From Adineta vaga (Eukaryota; Rotifera), in NCBI GenBank assembly GCA_021613535.1, contig CP075493.1:992001-1056000 (forward strand): a stretch of 64,000 nt of DNA, in the 5' to 3' direction. The first letter of the stretch is position 1; each line of letters starts with the position of its first letter. This document shows positions 12,105 to 24,900 of this stretch, in pieces. Below the pieces are notes generated by a model. The model was not told where the DNA came from. It did not search any database and saw nothing but the letters and a program-made list of their open reading frames with translations. A program made the position numbers and the translations under genes.

Positions 12105-12690
12105 AGGTATCCCGGTATAGGTTATACAAAATTGAAGTTGTACCATTATTTTCATGAGCACATATTGATGGTTTATCAACTTGGGCTTGTCTCTTCTGAA
12201 CGATTGTAGTATTGTTATCATGATATGTTGTTGATAAGGGGAAACGGACACTCGGCCCACAGACATTTGCTTGCTAAGAAAACATTTCGAGTTAAATACG
12301 TAAATAAGACAAAGATAGTTTTTATTTACAAGAAATACTAAGTGGATGAGAAAGTTTGTCTTGTACTCACATCTGACATACATACCCATCCCATAACATA
12401 GCTCACTTAATTGTCTTACTTTTGTTCTGACTTCTATCAATTACAATTGGACGATTATTCCATTTGTGATCAAGCATCACAATGAGCAAATGTCCTAAAC
12501 CCCTTTTAAGCTTAGAATTTCTGAAATCGGGTGGAAGACTTTTTCGATTCTCAACGAACTGTTCCAACGGCATCTGTTTTTCTTTTTACGAGGTATAGAA
12601 ACAGTTCTGGTGACGAATAATAATTATCCATTAAGGTATAGTGTCCTTAATCCAGATTATCTTCCATCAATGTCATCACTGTTCGACACT
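12105..12690 (-). mobile_element. Decayed piggyBac-type transposase fragment
   Basis: Reading the minus strand from about 12690, successive frames give pieces typical of the second half of piggyBac transposases: HYTLMDNYYSSPELFLYL (the DNYYS/DNFYTS catalytic region), then KRKTDAVGTVR, then ENRKSLPPDF with KLKRG, then LSTTYHDNN and VQKRQAQVDKPS (the STxHD and basic-KP region before the YN motif). A stop interrupts the first piece (12660 region), a frameshift separates GTVR from ENRKS (about 12555), and another break or an intron lies between about 12440 and 12300. No flanking TIR or TTAA duplication was identified. The element is therefore dead; the family call rests on several ordered motifs. 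Confidence 0.65.
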
Positions 12691-12699
12691 AGATAACGA

Positions 12700-13346
12700 T
12701 AAATCACGTACTGACGACGATTTGAATCTTTACACATATACGTAGATGATACGTATCTGAGATAATGGAATAGGTGAAACAAAAGAAATAGTTCTACCGA
12801 ACAAAACATAATCGATATGGAGAATCAGAATCAGTAGAGTGAGCTTCAATAAATACAGGATGTTAGCGCCAATCCATGTAGCATACAAAAAAAACAGATT
12901 TAAGGAATTATAGTCTTCATTTTTTCCATAAAAATGGCTCTGATGAATATCGACGTCGTTAACAGTCTAGTAGTTAAAAGAAACAACACATTCAACAGGT
13001 ATATTGCAAATTGGGCAAAGTACTCCAACTGAATTATTTCAATTACTTAAAGAAAATAAACGATGATTAAATATTGAAATATATACTATCTAACAAAAAA
13101 CACATCAACAGATTATTTTACCATTTGAAAAACCAAATCGTATTGATGCAAAATAAAATTTCTGTTTTTTTTAAATAAATCTATACTCAGTATAGAATAT
13201 CAAATCAATAATCATAGAACTTAGTATGGTAACAGAGGACATCTTTTGTGAAGAATGTGTGTTGACTCCTTGTGTTCTTATCGAATAGTCATATAGGACA
13301 GAAAGAAAGAAAAAAAACAGGCACATTTATATTTTTGATAAAAAAA
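12700..13346. other. Intergenic stretch
   Basis: No coding signal or recognisable repeat. Upstream piggyBac sequence may be present but is too degraded to place. Confidence 0.35.
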
Positions 13347-13556
13347 TGACGACATCAACAACTGATTTACGTTGGAATATTAATTTCGCTATTGAAAATG
13401 ATTTAGTTGATTGATTATCTTTATAAAAAGTTTATTGTGAATTTTATAATCAAACTGAGCAAATTTCATTAACAACTGATAATGCTCTCGAATAGCAATT
13501 GATTTTGCAACAATTTTCTGGAGTTGGTCAATATTACAAGAAGCTTGTTAGTTAGA
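13347..13556 (+). pseudogene. Possible remnant of an unidentified gene
   Basis: From an ATG at 13347, one frame keeps coding-like codon use (MTTSTTDLRWNINFAIEND, later QQFSGVGQYYKKL) but contains three internal stops before a fourth at 13554. The family is not recognised. It ends immediately before the start of the acyltransferase gene. Confidence 0.3.
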
Positions 13557-13558
13557 TA

Positions 13559-14573
13559 ATGAATTTTACACGATTAAAAGAATTTTTAGCAGTACTCTTT
13601 GTGTTTACAATTTTTCTATTTTCACCGATAATTACATTGATTATTTTTATTCTATTATCATGGTTTTGGTCTTTTCCAATAACTCTAACTCTATTTCTTC
13701 TCTATGGTTGTTGGATTTATTTTGATCGTCATGCTGATTCACAAGAAGGTCGATGGTCTGATCGACTTCGTCAATTATCAATCTGTACTTATTTTACTAA
13801 CTATTTTCCTCTAAAATTAGTTAAAACTGAAGATCTTGATCCAAAACGAAATTATATATTTGGTTATCATCCACATGGATCTTGTTCCTTTGGTGCATCG
13901 GGAAATTTTGCTACAGATGCTACCTATTTTTCCAGGCTTTTTCCAAATATTCGTCCACATTTAATGACCCTTCGTCCTCAATTTCTCTTTCCATTTACAC
14001 GAGAAATCTTACTCAGTTTAGGCGCTCGTTATGTATCAAGACAAAGTTGTGAATATCTATTGAGTGGTAACCATGGTCAAGGTCATGCTTTAGTTATAGT
14101 TATTGGTGGTATGCGAGAAATATATCTTATACAACATAATAGTATACATTTGTATCTAAAGAAGAGAAAAGGTTTTGTTAAATTAGCATTAGAATATGGG
14201 TATATATTTATCTATTCAAAAATTAACTTTTATTTTATTATTTATCTGTAGAGCTTCACTTGTTCCGGTTATTTCATTCGGAGAAAATGAATTATATCGA
14301 CGATATAAGAATATACCATGGGGTCGACTTCTATTTGGACATATTCCACTTCGACGACCTGTCACTACTGTTGGTAAGATAGAAATATTTATATAGAAAA
14401 TAAATCAAGATACCTTTCTAGTTGGTAAACCAATTCATGTTGATAAAAATCTGAATCCAACTTCGGAAGATATCGATCAACTTCATCAAAAATATATTCA
14501 ATCTCTTGAACAATTATATGAATTTAATAAACATAAATATGGATTTGGACATGTTAAATTAGAAATCGTTTAG
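13559..14573 (+). CDS. DGAT2/MGAT-family acyl-CoA acyltransferase
   Basis: Three exons (13559-14199, 14252-14373, 14422-14573) join in phase to give about 304 residues. The N-terminal 60 residues hold two hydrophobic helices for ER membrane anchoring. The family active-site motif YHPHG is at about residue 100. Other DGAT2 signatures follow: RKGFVKLALEYG, then VPVISFGEN across the first intron, and PWGRLLFG. It probably transfers acyl groups from acyl-CoA to mono- or diacylglycerol in triacylglycerol synthesis at the ER. The length is a little below vertebrate DGAT2, mainly from a short N-terminus. MGAT, DGAT2 and wax-synthase activity cannot be separated from sequence alone. Confidence 0.9.
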
Positions 14574-15511
14574 ATAAATACAAATCTAAGTCACATATAT
14601 CAAGAATATTTCTCTTACTTCGTATTTACTATGGAAAGAGGAAAATATACCCCTTAATTGATGATATTGGTATATTTTATTATGTATAAAAATAGGTAGT
14701 TGTAAAGAAGTTTTTGACAATATAATAATTGTTGTTTTCTTTTCACTATTCTTAACCTTTTATTTGTTATTATTGCGATAATTCTATTTTGTGTATATGA
14801 TTCATTCCTTATTGTAAGCCACGCCAGAAGTTGTTCAATCGAGGTTCTCAGATTTTGCTCAAAATTTTTATATGTTGTAAAACAAGATGTTTAATGAATT
14901 CTGACGTAAACCGATTTCAAAAATATTGAATCCTTCAGATTTTATAGGGTGTGAGTGTGGGTGTCATTTGTAATGTTGAAATTGATGGCGTAAAGCTGGG
15001 AGTGGATGAAAATCCGTGTGTTCGTGAAACACTTGACTGATCGAAAAACTCAACATATCGTTACGACGTTCATTAACGGATTTGTCACTCATGATGTTAT
15101 GAATACAGGCACTATAAAGATGAGATGTGAGTGAAAGAGGTACAGGTATGCTCGATCTGTTTGTCATGAAGAATTGGTCTGTGTACTTTTAACGAAAATA
15201 AATGATCGTACAATTGATTGTCTATGTGCCATGGGACATCAGTATCGTCAAGGATTTAGAAGATTTTATTTGAAAAGTCGAAATTCTGATATTGACTTGT
15301 TTCCGAATGATTTGTTTGGTGATATCATACATTGTGACTGTAAAATGCCAGACAAACGGAAATTGATTTCAAGGAAAGAGATTAGAAATCCAAAATGTTC
15401 TATGTTTTCAGATTTCAACATGATTTCGACGTTTGAAATCAGTTTGTTCCACCTTAGTAAAATATTATTCGTCATCTTCTACTTAAAAAAAGAATATGAA
15501 TTAAATCTATT
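14574..15511. other. Intergenic stretch with a telomere-like tract and weak open frames
   Basis: A GGGTGTGAGTGTGGGTGTC tract lies at 14947-14965. An open frame without a standard ATG near its start covers 15174-15521 (+) and contains LFGDIIHCDCKM, but no family is recognised and no splice signals support it. I treat it as non-coding or a remnant. Confidence 0.4.
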
Positions 15512-17608
15512 TTATATATAAAGTAATATTAAAATAATGAATTGTAAAATATAATTAAAATATAATTGATTATATTTATTGAATAAATCCATTGAATTAA
15601 TTGTTTGATTACGATATTTATTTAACCATTTAAGTTCTTCACGAATTTTAATTTTTCCATGAATAGGATTTGAATTGATCAAATGTCCTTCATTTGGAAA
15701 AATAATTAATTTCGTTGAAATATTTCGAAAGAAAAGTGCTCGATGAAAAATATAACTTTGACTTAGAGATATTTGTGTATCTTTTTCAGCAGCAACAATA
15801 TGTGTTGGTGTTTTTAATTGATTAAAATAATAAATTGGTGATTCATTTTGATATAACAATGGATTTTCCCATGGAAAACCTTGAAAAAAATATTTATGAA
15901 ATCCTGGTGTCCCCATCGTTCCCCATCCTGAAACATGTTCAATTAAACTTGCTCCTGAAACTGCTGCATTAAAACGTTGTGTTTGTGTAATTAACCAATT
16001 TGTTAATAAACCTCCATAACTATAACCACCAATTGTAAGTCTATGTGGATCAACAATATTCTCTTGAATTAATTGATCAATTCCATAAAGAATATCTTTT
16101 CCAGGTAGAGATAATGGTTTTGAACGAATTTCTGTTAAAAATTGATCACCATATCCTATTGAACCACGATAATTGGGTTCTAAAACTAACCAACCTTGTG
16201 TCGCAGCAAATATTGCATAAGAATAAAAATTTGCATTAAAACAATTCAAACTTGTTTCTGCTGGTCCACCATGAATAAGAACAAAAAGTGGTAAATTTTT
16301 CAAATAATTTTCTTCAATTGGATAAAATAACATTCCTTCTATAATTTGATTATCATCAAGATTTTTCCATTGATAAACTTTGGCATTGGGTAAATTTCTT
16401 TGTGTTAATAAATAATTAAAATTTGTTAAATTTTCTGCTAATTTAATTTGATTTATATCATTAAGAAAATAAACTTCCATTGGTTTATTAAATGATGAAT
16501 AAATAAATCCAATTAAATTTGTTTTAGAATTCGATATTAACAATTGATACGTTCCATTCCATCCTTAATGATTTAATAAAGTCTTTTCTATTAAATTATA
16601 TGTAAAAATTTGAACTTCAGTTCCAATTTGACCAAGAATATAAATTCCATTTTCAGATTTAATTGAATATCCCATTAGATTTCCTTGAAAATGTTCAATT
16701 AAATGTTCTATTTGTTTATTGAATATATTGAGTGAATAAAGACGAGTTTGTGTATTATTTAATTTCTTTTGAGTTGAAGCAACTGGTCGTGAAAGAAAGA
16801 AAATATGTTGATTATCATTCGATAATTGTAAATCAGTTTCAAAAATTTCATTTTTTGTTAATTGAATTAAATTTGATGAATTTTTTAAATCAAATAAATA
16901 GATTTCAAATGCATTAAGATTTTCTAAATCTGATGAAATTGTCGAATAGATTAATTGATTTTCTAATGAATGAAATAATAATTCATTAATTAAATACGAA
17001 ACATTTTGAATAAAATTCATTTGAAAAGATAAAATTGAATTATTTTCAATAAAATTCATTTCATAAATAATTGTACTTTCATTTATAGAATCTTTTTTAT
17101 ATTGAATAACATTATCCCATTGATCTTTATCTAAAGAATCATTTTTATTAATATTTAAATCGGAATTCATTGTTGCTAAATAAAATTTTGAATTTTCATT
17201 TGACCAAGTTAAACTTAATGGAATTTGATTTTGAATATCAATAAAAAATAATTGATTTAAATGAATTGAATATAAATAAATTTTTTGTAAAAAATTCTTT
17301 TCTTTTATTGATAATAAAATCCATTGACCATTGTTTGACCATTTCGGTTTAATTGATGAATAAAGATTTGTTGTTATTAATATTCGACTTTGTTTTTCAA
17401 TATCATATAACCATAAAGCATTTTCGAACGATTTATTTTCCCATAATGGACGATTTGTTTCAATAAGAATTTGTTGATTTATTGGAGAAAAACTTATCAT
17501 TGGAAAATAAGTATAATTAAGATATTCATCTAAGGTTAATTTAGATTTCAAATCAATTTTTAAACATAAAATCAATTGAAAATTAATCAAAAAATACCAT
17601 CGATTCAT
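15512..17608 (-). pseudogene. Prolyl-oligopeptidase-family (S9) serine peptidase interrupted by one in-frame stop
   Basis: One continuous frame of about 698 codons runs from the ATG at 17608 to 15512, broken only by TAA at 16567-16565. The N-terminus has a signal-peptide-like hydrophobic stretch, followed by a beta-propeller region rich in WS(N)DG-type strands (KWSNNGQWILLS). The C-terminal alpha/beta-hydrolase keeps LIHGGP, the PNYRGSIGYG oxyanion region, the nucleophile GGYSYGG, an acid in AAEKDTQIS and the catalytic histidine in NEGHLI, so the triad is complete. The family (acylaminoacyl peptidase / DPP-like) removes N-terminal residues from peptides; a secreted or lumenal location is inferred. 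One C-to-T change (CAA to TAA) would explain the stop. Readthrough or a sequence error is possible because everything downstream remains clean. Confidence 0.85.
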
Positions 17609-18201
17609 TTTGAAAGATTTCTTATCGATTAAGATAAATATAATTCAATTATAGGATTTCATCAAAATATAAAAACAATTGAAAATCCTTCTTTAAATAT
17701 CATAATCTAATCTTTAACTAATAAGATTTTATATTTGATCAATGAAAATATTTGTTTTATTCTCTTCTCCAAGATCAATATAGTATAAATTATTAAATAA
17801 TTTGTTTAACTGTTAGAATTTTTATTTAATAGATTTCTTAAAAATACAAGAAGAATTATCATTCTCAATCATATGTCTTCGATCATTTAATACGCAAAAA
17901 GATATTATTGAAATATATGATCACATGTTTATATTCTATTATGAAATGATAAAATACAGACGACAAAAAAAAAGATTCAGTAAAAATTTTTTACATTAAG
18001 TTGATGATCTTAAATATTTAAAGAGTTCTCATTTTAGTGAAACAATTTTTCTTCAAAAGAATCATAAATTTTAAGAAAATATAACTAATGTAGGAGCAAA
18101 CGGTGTGTTTCTTCGCTGATAAAGAGAGAAAAAAGACTTTTTTTTTTCTTCTAACAGATGAAAAAAGTTAATTTAACTTTAACGTTGGGAAAAATTGGAA
18201 G
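17609..18201. other. Intergenic region between divergent genes
   Basis: This AT-rich 590 bp separates the divergent S9 peptidase and transporter-transferase starts. It probably contains both promoters, but no motif is recognised. Confidence 0.45.
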
Positions 18202-20594
18202 ATGAATTTATCACAATCTTTTAAATCATATTTGGCTTTCATTAGCTTAACTATAATGCAAATATTCATTAGTATTATTTATAAATTATCAGAACAAACA
18301 AATTCTTCTTCTTTTGTATTTTTGATTGTTGAAATTGTGAAATTATTAATTAGTTTAATAATCATTTATATCAATACTGATATTATTTCAAATGAAATAG
18401 ATGAAATAAAGATAAGATATAAGATATTATCTTTCTATTTCATTTGTTTTCAAAAACTAAAATCTATTTTTTTAAAATTACGTAAACAAATTACTTGGAA
18501 ATTAATTTTATATTCATTACAAATATCCTTTCTCTATTGTATCAATAATTATCTATTAATTTATCTACATAAATCAATTGATATGACAATAATATCTTTA
18601 TTTACAAGTTTCATATCTCCATTCATTATTTTATTATTATGGGAATTATATAATAAACATTTAAATCAATTAAATTCGATTGGATTAATATTACAAATAA
18701 TTGGTTTGAGTATTTTACAATATAAACCATGTATTCAATATATTCATATTGATTTAATTCATTATTTAATGTTAATTAGTACGGTTATCCTTACTGGTAT
18801 ATGTTGTGTTTGGAATGAATATTGTGTTAAACATATAAATGTAGATTTACAAATTCAAAATCTTGTTCTTTATTTTTTTGGTATTTTTTTCCATTTAATT
18901 GCTTTTTATATTTTCCCTAATGGATTATTTTCAACATCAAATTCATTGTTAAGTCTATTTTCAAATAATTCCTATTGGATTTGCTTAATAATAATATCTC
19001 ATTCTATTATTGGATTAATTAATTCAACAATTTATAAATATAGTGATGTTATTATGCAAATATGGTCATCTGCAATTACAAAAGCAGCTTTAATATTATT
19101 GAATACATTAATCTTTTTTATTATTGTTGATTTACAGATGTATGCAGGTGTAATTATAGTGTTTCTATCATTTTATATTTATATTCTTGGAGAAAAAAAA
19201 TTCATTTCTGAATCTCTGAAAATAATCGATAGAAATTTATTAATAAGTTTTTTTAATTCACCACGAAATCGTTGGTTGATTATTAAAATATTTTTATTAA
19301 TTTTATTTTTACCAATTGGATATTTTACAATTCAAAATAATGGATTTACTTTCAAATCTTTCTCATCAATTTCTATTCAAAAAAATTCAAATTTGACCAA
19401 GATATTAAATGATAATACTTCTTTAATAAAATTACCTATTTATCGTATGTTTGATCATAATTTTCATTTAAAAAAACTTTTTGTATTTTTTTAGAATCTT
19501 CAAATGAATTTTTCAAAATTTCTAAAATTGAACCTATTCGACTTAATCAACCTCTTAAATTACATGGTATATTCAATGCTACTGGTATAAAACTTCAATT
19601 AACTGTTAATACAATCAAATGTTCATTGTATTATTTCTCTGAAACTGAAATTATTTGTAATGCACTTGATCTTCATGATAAATTACCTCTTAATAACACT
19701 GTTGAACTTGTTATCAATGCACAATATGAAAAATTATCAAGTATACAAAAAGTTATCGTCATTCGATTAATGACACATTGGGAACGTAAACGTATTTTAC
19801 TTTTAATCTGTTTTGAACAACCACGATATGAACGAATAAGTTTTTTAACTATGTTCGAAGATTTATTTCCAAAAGTTATTTATGCTGGAACAGTTGCAAG
19901 TGAAAATATAATGCTTTGCCCAGAACTTCCATGGCGAAATCATGTATGTATTGCTCGAGTTATTGAACAATATCCTAATTATGATGGTTATTTATATCAA
20001 ACATTTGATGTTGCAGTTATCTTATATAATCTTGATCAATTTGATACATTGAAAATTTGGAGAGCGAAAGATTATATATCACGAGATCCTCCATTTGGAT
20101 CACCTGTTCATGAAGGTAATGCTGCTGGTTGGATGTGGTCAGTTCATCCGATTTTATCAGATACAAAAAGAGCTTTTACAATAATTAATAATGAAATTGA
20201 AAAGAATGGTTCTAATTCACAACGATATCGTACATATATGAAAAATTTAATAACTAATGCAGGTTCAGCTGATATGCGACTTGGTTCATTTAGTGATCTT
20301 TATTATATTCCAAAACAATTAACAAATGATTGGTTATTTTTAGCTGGACGTGGAAGTGTTTTTGATAAATGTAATGTTATACATGAAATTGTTTCTCCAA
20401 CACTTTCATGGATGATTACTGATAATATTACTACGAAATATCAAACATTTGAAGGTTTTTATTCTACTGATTATAGTATTGGAGATTATCTCAATAATCC
20501 TCATCAACATTACTTTCATCGAGTCAATTTAGCTGATAAAAATCAAAGAGAATTCATCAAAATGATCAAAAATAAAGTACATGTATATGTTTAA
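18202..20594 (+). CDS. Nucleotide-sugar transporter fused to a putative glycosyltransferase
   Basis: Two exons (18202-19444 and 19495-20594) with a 50-nt GTATGT...TTTAG intron join in phase 1 and give about 780 residues. Residues 1-340 resemble the UDP-galactose/CMP-sialic-acid transporter family, with about ten transmembrane helices (LSEQTNSSSFVFLIVEIVK, STIYKYSDVIMQIWSSAITK). Another transmembrane segment at about 370 precedes a lumenal C-terminal domain with LPWRNHVCIARV, YPNYDGYLYQTFDVAVILYNL and FSDLYYIPK. That domain recalls the STELLO/DUF288-type glycosyltransferases, although the usual acidic pair is TFD here. The inferred role is Golgi import of an activated sugar directly coupled to transfer. 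The transporter half is well supported; the transferase assignment is weaker. Confidence 0.75.
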
Positions 20595-21761
20595 AAATAA
20601 ACAATTTTTACGATCTATATAGAAACTTTCAATGTCGATTAATTGTCATACCACGAGCCCATTGTACTGTGTTCAAAGTAAAGACAATAAATACAAGAAT
20701 CAATATTGATGCTTATCTTTGCTCAAGTTTTTTCTTTTTATCGAAGTACATTGTTACTTTTTGATATAATGATTTTTCTCTGTTAATGTGCTTTATCATC
20801 TAGAAATTATTAGTTGAGTTGGGTGTGATTATCTATTATAATGAATTTCTCTTTCCATTGCTTGATTGATATCAGTTTCATTTAAAAATTGTTTTTCTTT
20901 TAATTCGATGTATAATTCACAATTGAAATTCTTTGATCAAATGTTAAAATAACAATATTATTATTTTAAATGAAAGAATGATTGAGATAACAACATCCGC
21001 ACATTCATCATAGAGATAAATTTCTTTTGATTTTGACTCTTTTATTTAAATTCTACCGTGAATCATAATACATTTATATTCTGTTTCGTTATATAAAATA
21101 GTCTAACCAATAAAGTTGAATACCTGTAAGTTATGTGTTTTTTTCTAAAATTTGATTTTCATCATTGTCTAAAATCATAATGATTAGTTTTGATTGACAT
21201 GTAATATAATTTATGATACTGTTTTGAAAATATCAGAGAGTTGTTCGGTGAAATAGCACATTTATCCTTCAATCGATCATTATCGTATTTGTTATGACAA
21301 CTTATCCTTGATTACCTGTACATTCTTTCTTTCATTAGTTTGATGAATGATCAGAGTAAACAAAGTTTTTTCTTGTTATTTAACTGGATATATTTATATT
21401 AAAAAAAGTTATACGATTGAAATCTTTAGTGTCATAAACTAAAATTCTTTTAACTGTATGATAGAATGTCCAACAAGCTAAGAATAGTACGTTTTTCGAG
21501 AATATATTTTATTAGACATGAAAATTGTGAATCCGCTCTAACGAAAATAAAATGGAAAAAATAGATGAAACTATTCGAAAGAAGAAGTAAATATTTTGAA
21601 AATAGAAAAGAAGAAATTGTTAGATTGTGTTGCTGATGATGACGTTCGATTTTTAGTATAATCTTGAGATTGTAATATATATCCTTCGAAGAGAAATCAA
21701 GTAGTATTATTTTATTATTATTAAAACACTATTTTCGAATAACATACCTATTAAAGTATTC
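20595..21761. other. Intergenic stretch
   Basis: AT-rich, with no coding signal, RNA gene or clear repeat seen. Confidence 0.45.
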
Positions 21762-22338
21762 TTAAAGATAATAACAATAGCGTTTATTACCATCATATGG
21801 ACCTGATTTACATTGAGTAACAGTAGTATAAAGTTTACCATTAATAGTTTGAGGACGTGTAGCATCTGAACCATCAGGATTACAACAACCAATTTCAATC
21901 GGATAGAGATTAGCATAACGACGATCAGGATCATAGCAAGCAAAATTACCACCAATAGCACAATTATTATCATAATCATAACAGGAACCAACAAAACCAT
22001 AACAAACGTCAGCAATACGAGTATATCGACCATTAGTACAAGTACTATAACAACAAGGAAGACCATCCTTAGTACAAGCATCGCCACTAGCAATACAAAG
22101 AGGACAACTACGATTACCATTATTACCGCGACACACCCCACCATTAATTAGAGCATTGTAATCAGTATTGTAAACTTCAGCATAAGGACGATCACCATAA
22201 CGACAAGTACAACCAGGACAACATTGGGAATCATCATCACAAGAAACATTATCAAAAGCGCAACTAGCAAAAAAAACTCGTTGCTTGAGATATACATACG
22301 ATTACCAGCAACATAATGGATGCGATTAAACGAATCAT
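21762..22338 (-). CDS. Cysteine-rich secreted protein of unknown function (homopolymer frameshift)
   Basis: An ATG at 22338 begins a hydrophobic signal peptide (MIRLIASIMLLVIVCISQA). A run of eight T (minus strand, about 22269-22276) throws the frame out. With seven T the frame would continue without interruption for about 191 residues to 21762. The mature part has over 20 cysteines in CC and CxxC arrangements (SQCCPGCTCRYGDRPY, GLPCCYSTC, YDYDNNCAIGG, IEIGCCNPDG). The family is not recognised; disulphide-rich extracellular proteins are common in rotifers. The frameshift is either a real mutation or a homopolymer miscall. No intron gives a phase-consistent alternative. Confidence 0.65.
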
Positions 22339-24560
22339 TTTATTGTTTTTCTACTTTGTCTGTTATTGCAATTTAACTACTGACTATAGACTATTCGATT
22401 AATATGAACGAGTATATAAATGTAATAATTCTGTATATACGATTTACCTTTAGATAAACATCGAATGACAGGTAACGAGAAAAGAAACACAAATATTTTG
22501 ACTATTTTCAAATGAATGAATGAGTATCATTATGAAGGATTATTTAAGCAAACACAATTGTGAAAAACAATGCATTTGTATATGAGATTTGATACTTCTT
22601 ATATATATTCGCACTGAAAAATATCGATATTGTTTTCTATTCTATCAACATAAGTTTTCGTACACTATAGAAGATTTTCTTTCTCATAACAAAATGTATT
22701 TGTATAATTTTTTGTTAGATAACTCAGATCACATATAGATGAATCCACAAAATCTCGCTTATCAACTGATAATGACCTTCTCCGAATTGAATGAAATTTT
22801 CAAACTGTGTATAAACGTTTTTGAAATTCGATCCTAGTTCCATAGAAATATATACAAAATACTTTATCACTACATTTTTGTCTTTTTTTTTCAAAAAACA
22901 AGTTTGCGCAGTTATCGAAAGTATAAGATGAAACAGAGTAATGATTTATTGTACAATTTTGTAGAACAGAAGTTATTTTCCGAAATATTATCTTCAAAGA
23001 AATGAACTTTGATAGATATAGTAGTAAAATCTGAACGAATTATTTCAAAAGTCAGTCGAGAATAGTGAAGTCTCATAGTAAATGCTTTGTATAAAAAAAA
23101 TTACATTGAGGGGTTCTTTATCAGATTCTACGACAGAGAAATTGATTTTAATGATCATACCTGTTGATTAATAACAGATGACATTTATAGATTTGGAGAA
23201 GTTGCTGTATGAACGAGGCGAGATTCCATGGATAAACTTTTATACAATGATGTCAGTGTTGAATATCTTAATTTATTATTATTAAAGTGATTTGTTAACT
23301 ATATAAATATTGATGAAAATATCGATGAAAAAATTAGTAAAAGATAAAAGACTCAATGAAGTACATGACAAACTTAATTATCATTTATATGAATGTTAAA
23401 AAAAACTTCTTACAAAAAACTCAATGATGCACCTCGTCTTTTTTCTTTCTAGTTTTTTGATAATAGAAATGAAGATGGTTCGATAGATATCAACTTTGCG
23501 AAAAGATTTTTATTTCATGTTTCCTAACAGAAACAAACTTTTCTTTTGAGTAACGGTCTTATTCGACTTCGAATATAAATGACGATTTTAAAAAAATGCT
23601 CCTACTCCTAGTCATTATTTTTGATAGATAAAGGTTTAGACTGTGTGACTCATCAATATAATTTGTAATCACAGTCATATGTGCAGAATTCTGAATTCTA
23701 ATCAATGGTAACCAAAATAAAACTATTCCTATTCTTACAGGAAAACATTTTGTGTGAAGTATAATTGCATATAGATAAAAGAAAATCTATTTCTATTGTA
23801 TGGAAAACTTTAGCTTAAGTTTCGTGATTTATTTTCGAAATGATATCAAATAGGTGAATGTGCATGTATATTCGAATTCGAATTAGACAGTTCATGTTTT
23901 TTATATAAATTTTGACAATTTCATCAAAAATTAACATTCACTCTTCTATTCTATCTTTTCTTTTTCTCGTTAGTTGTAACTTTCATTTAAATAACAAAAG
24001 AAAAACAAACATTCGAGTCATGTAAATTTCTGTCGCCCTTTGTCTTCAATGATCATTCATGTATTTATAATCGATGGTTAGAGTGAATAGAAAAAAGGAA
24101 ATAAAATAGAACAATCATTTTTTTATTTAATTGTAGAAAAATCGACAGATAATTATGAAAAACTTGTTTCTATCGGTAACGATTCAGGTCAATATCAACA
24201 AGGATTTTGTAAAAAAAACTCATGAACGACCATATAGAATATCGTACGAGAAAGGTTTATACATCAATAGTTTCAAGTATCTGAATAACAAACTGGATAA
24301 ATCAAATATTATATCATATCATGAGATAAATTTGAATTCAAAATATTGTCTTGTGGTTTTCATAGTTTTCATTTATCTACAATTGACAACACAATGTGAT
24401 TGATTCATATTTTGACATCTTTGCACAATCCTTTAGGTAACAATTGAAATAGATCGAAAGAATAATTTATTAGTAAAATTTAAATCATATTGTTTTGATG
24501 ATTAAACTCAAGATCGTAAAAAACACAGCGACAGTTGTTACTTCATGACGCTACCTCTCT
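22339..24560. other. Intergenic stretch
   Basis: No supported gene. An 82-codon open frame at 24155-24403 lacks similarity or splice context and is probably chance. Confidence 0.4.
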
Positions 24561-24900
24561 CTAGTCACGACGTGCATATTTTCTTTCTTTTCTGTGGATA
24601 TGTCTCTTCTCTTGATCACCATGTCTTTTTCATTTTTTTCACTATTAAGTCGTGCTATTGTTTTTATTCTTATTTTCGTCTCTCTACCCCTTGTCCTTGT
24701 TAAACATATAAAGTTGTTTTTTCTCTTTTTCTTCAATGTTTCTTGTTCTCGATTTTGTCCTTGTTTACCCCCAATAAACACGGTCATCTTCATTATTGTT
24801 TAGTTATGGTAGCCTTGATTTATCATAGTGAGATTTCTCGATAGTAGTTGAATCAAGATTCTCGAGATACCTTTACATTCCCCATAACGAAAACCTCATA
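24560..24900 (+). repeat. Dispersed repeat, copy A
   Basis: The segment around 24768-24895 (AATAAACACGGTCATCTTCATT, CTTGATTTATCATAGTGAG, GAGATTTCTCGATA, TTCTCGAGATACC, CCCCATAACGAAAACCTCA) aligns with the reverse complement of 48940-49110, and looser similarity extends through the T/C-rich stretch 24560-24768 to about 49330. It encodes nothing convincing. Confidence 0.65.

Noticed and set aside
11380-12440. A 120-codon minus-strand frame at 12078-12440 as a gene
   Set aside because: It is a chance merge of frames across the decayed piggyBac; the real remnant motifs lie in the other frames.
14964-15521. Facing open frames at 14964-15167 (-) and 15174-15521 (+) as genes
   Set aside because: The plus frame starts at TTG, neither has family motifs, and there are no splice signals.
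21707-22144. A 145-codon hydrophobic minus-strand frame (Val/Leu-rich)
   Set aside because: It is the out-of-frame shadow of the cysteine-rich secreted protein.
24155-24403. An 82-codon plus-strand ORF
   Set aside because: No signal peptide, family motif or splice context; AT-rich composition makes chance likely.
24551-24803. Opposed low-complexity ORFs at 24551-24803
   Set aside because: They lie in a T/C-rich block of a dispersed repeat and are not conserved as coding in copy B.
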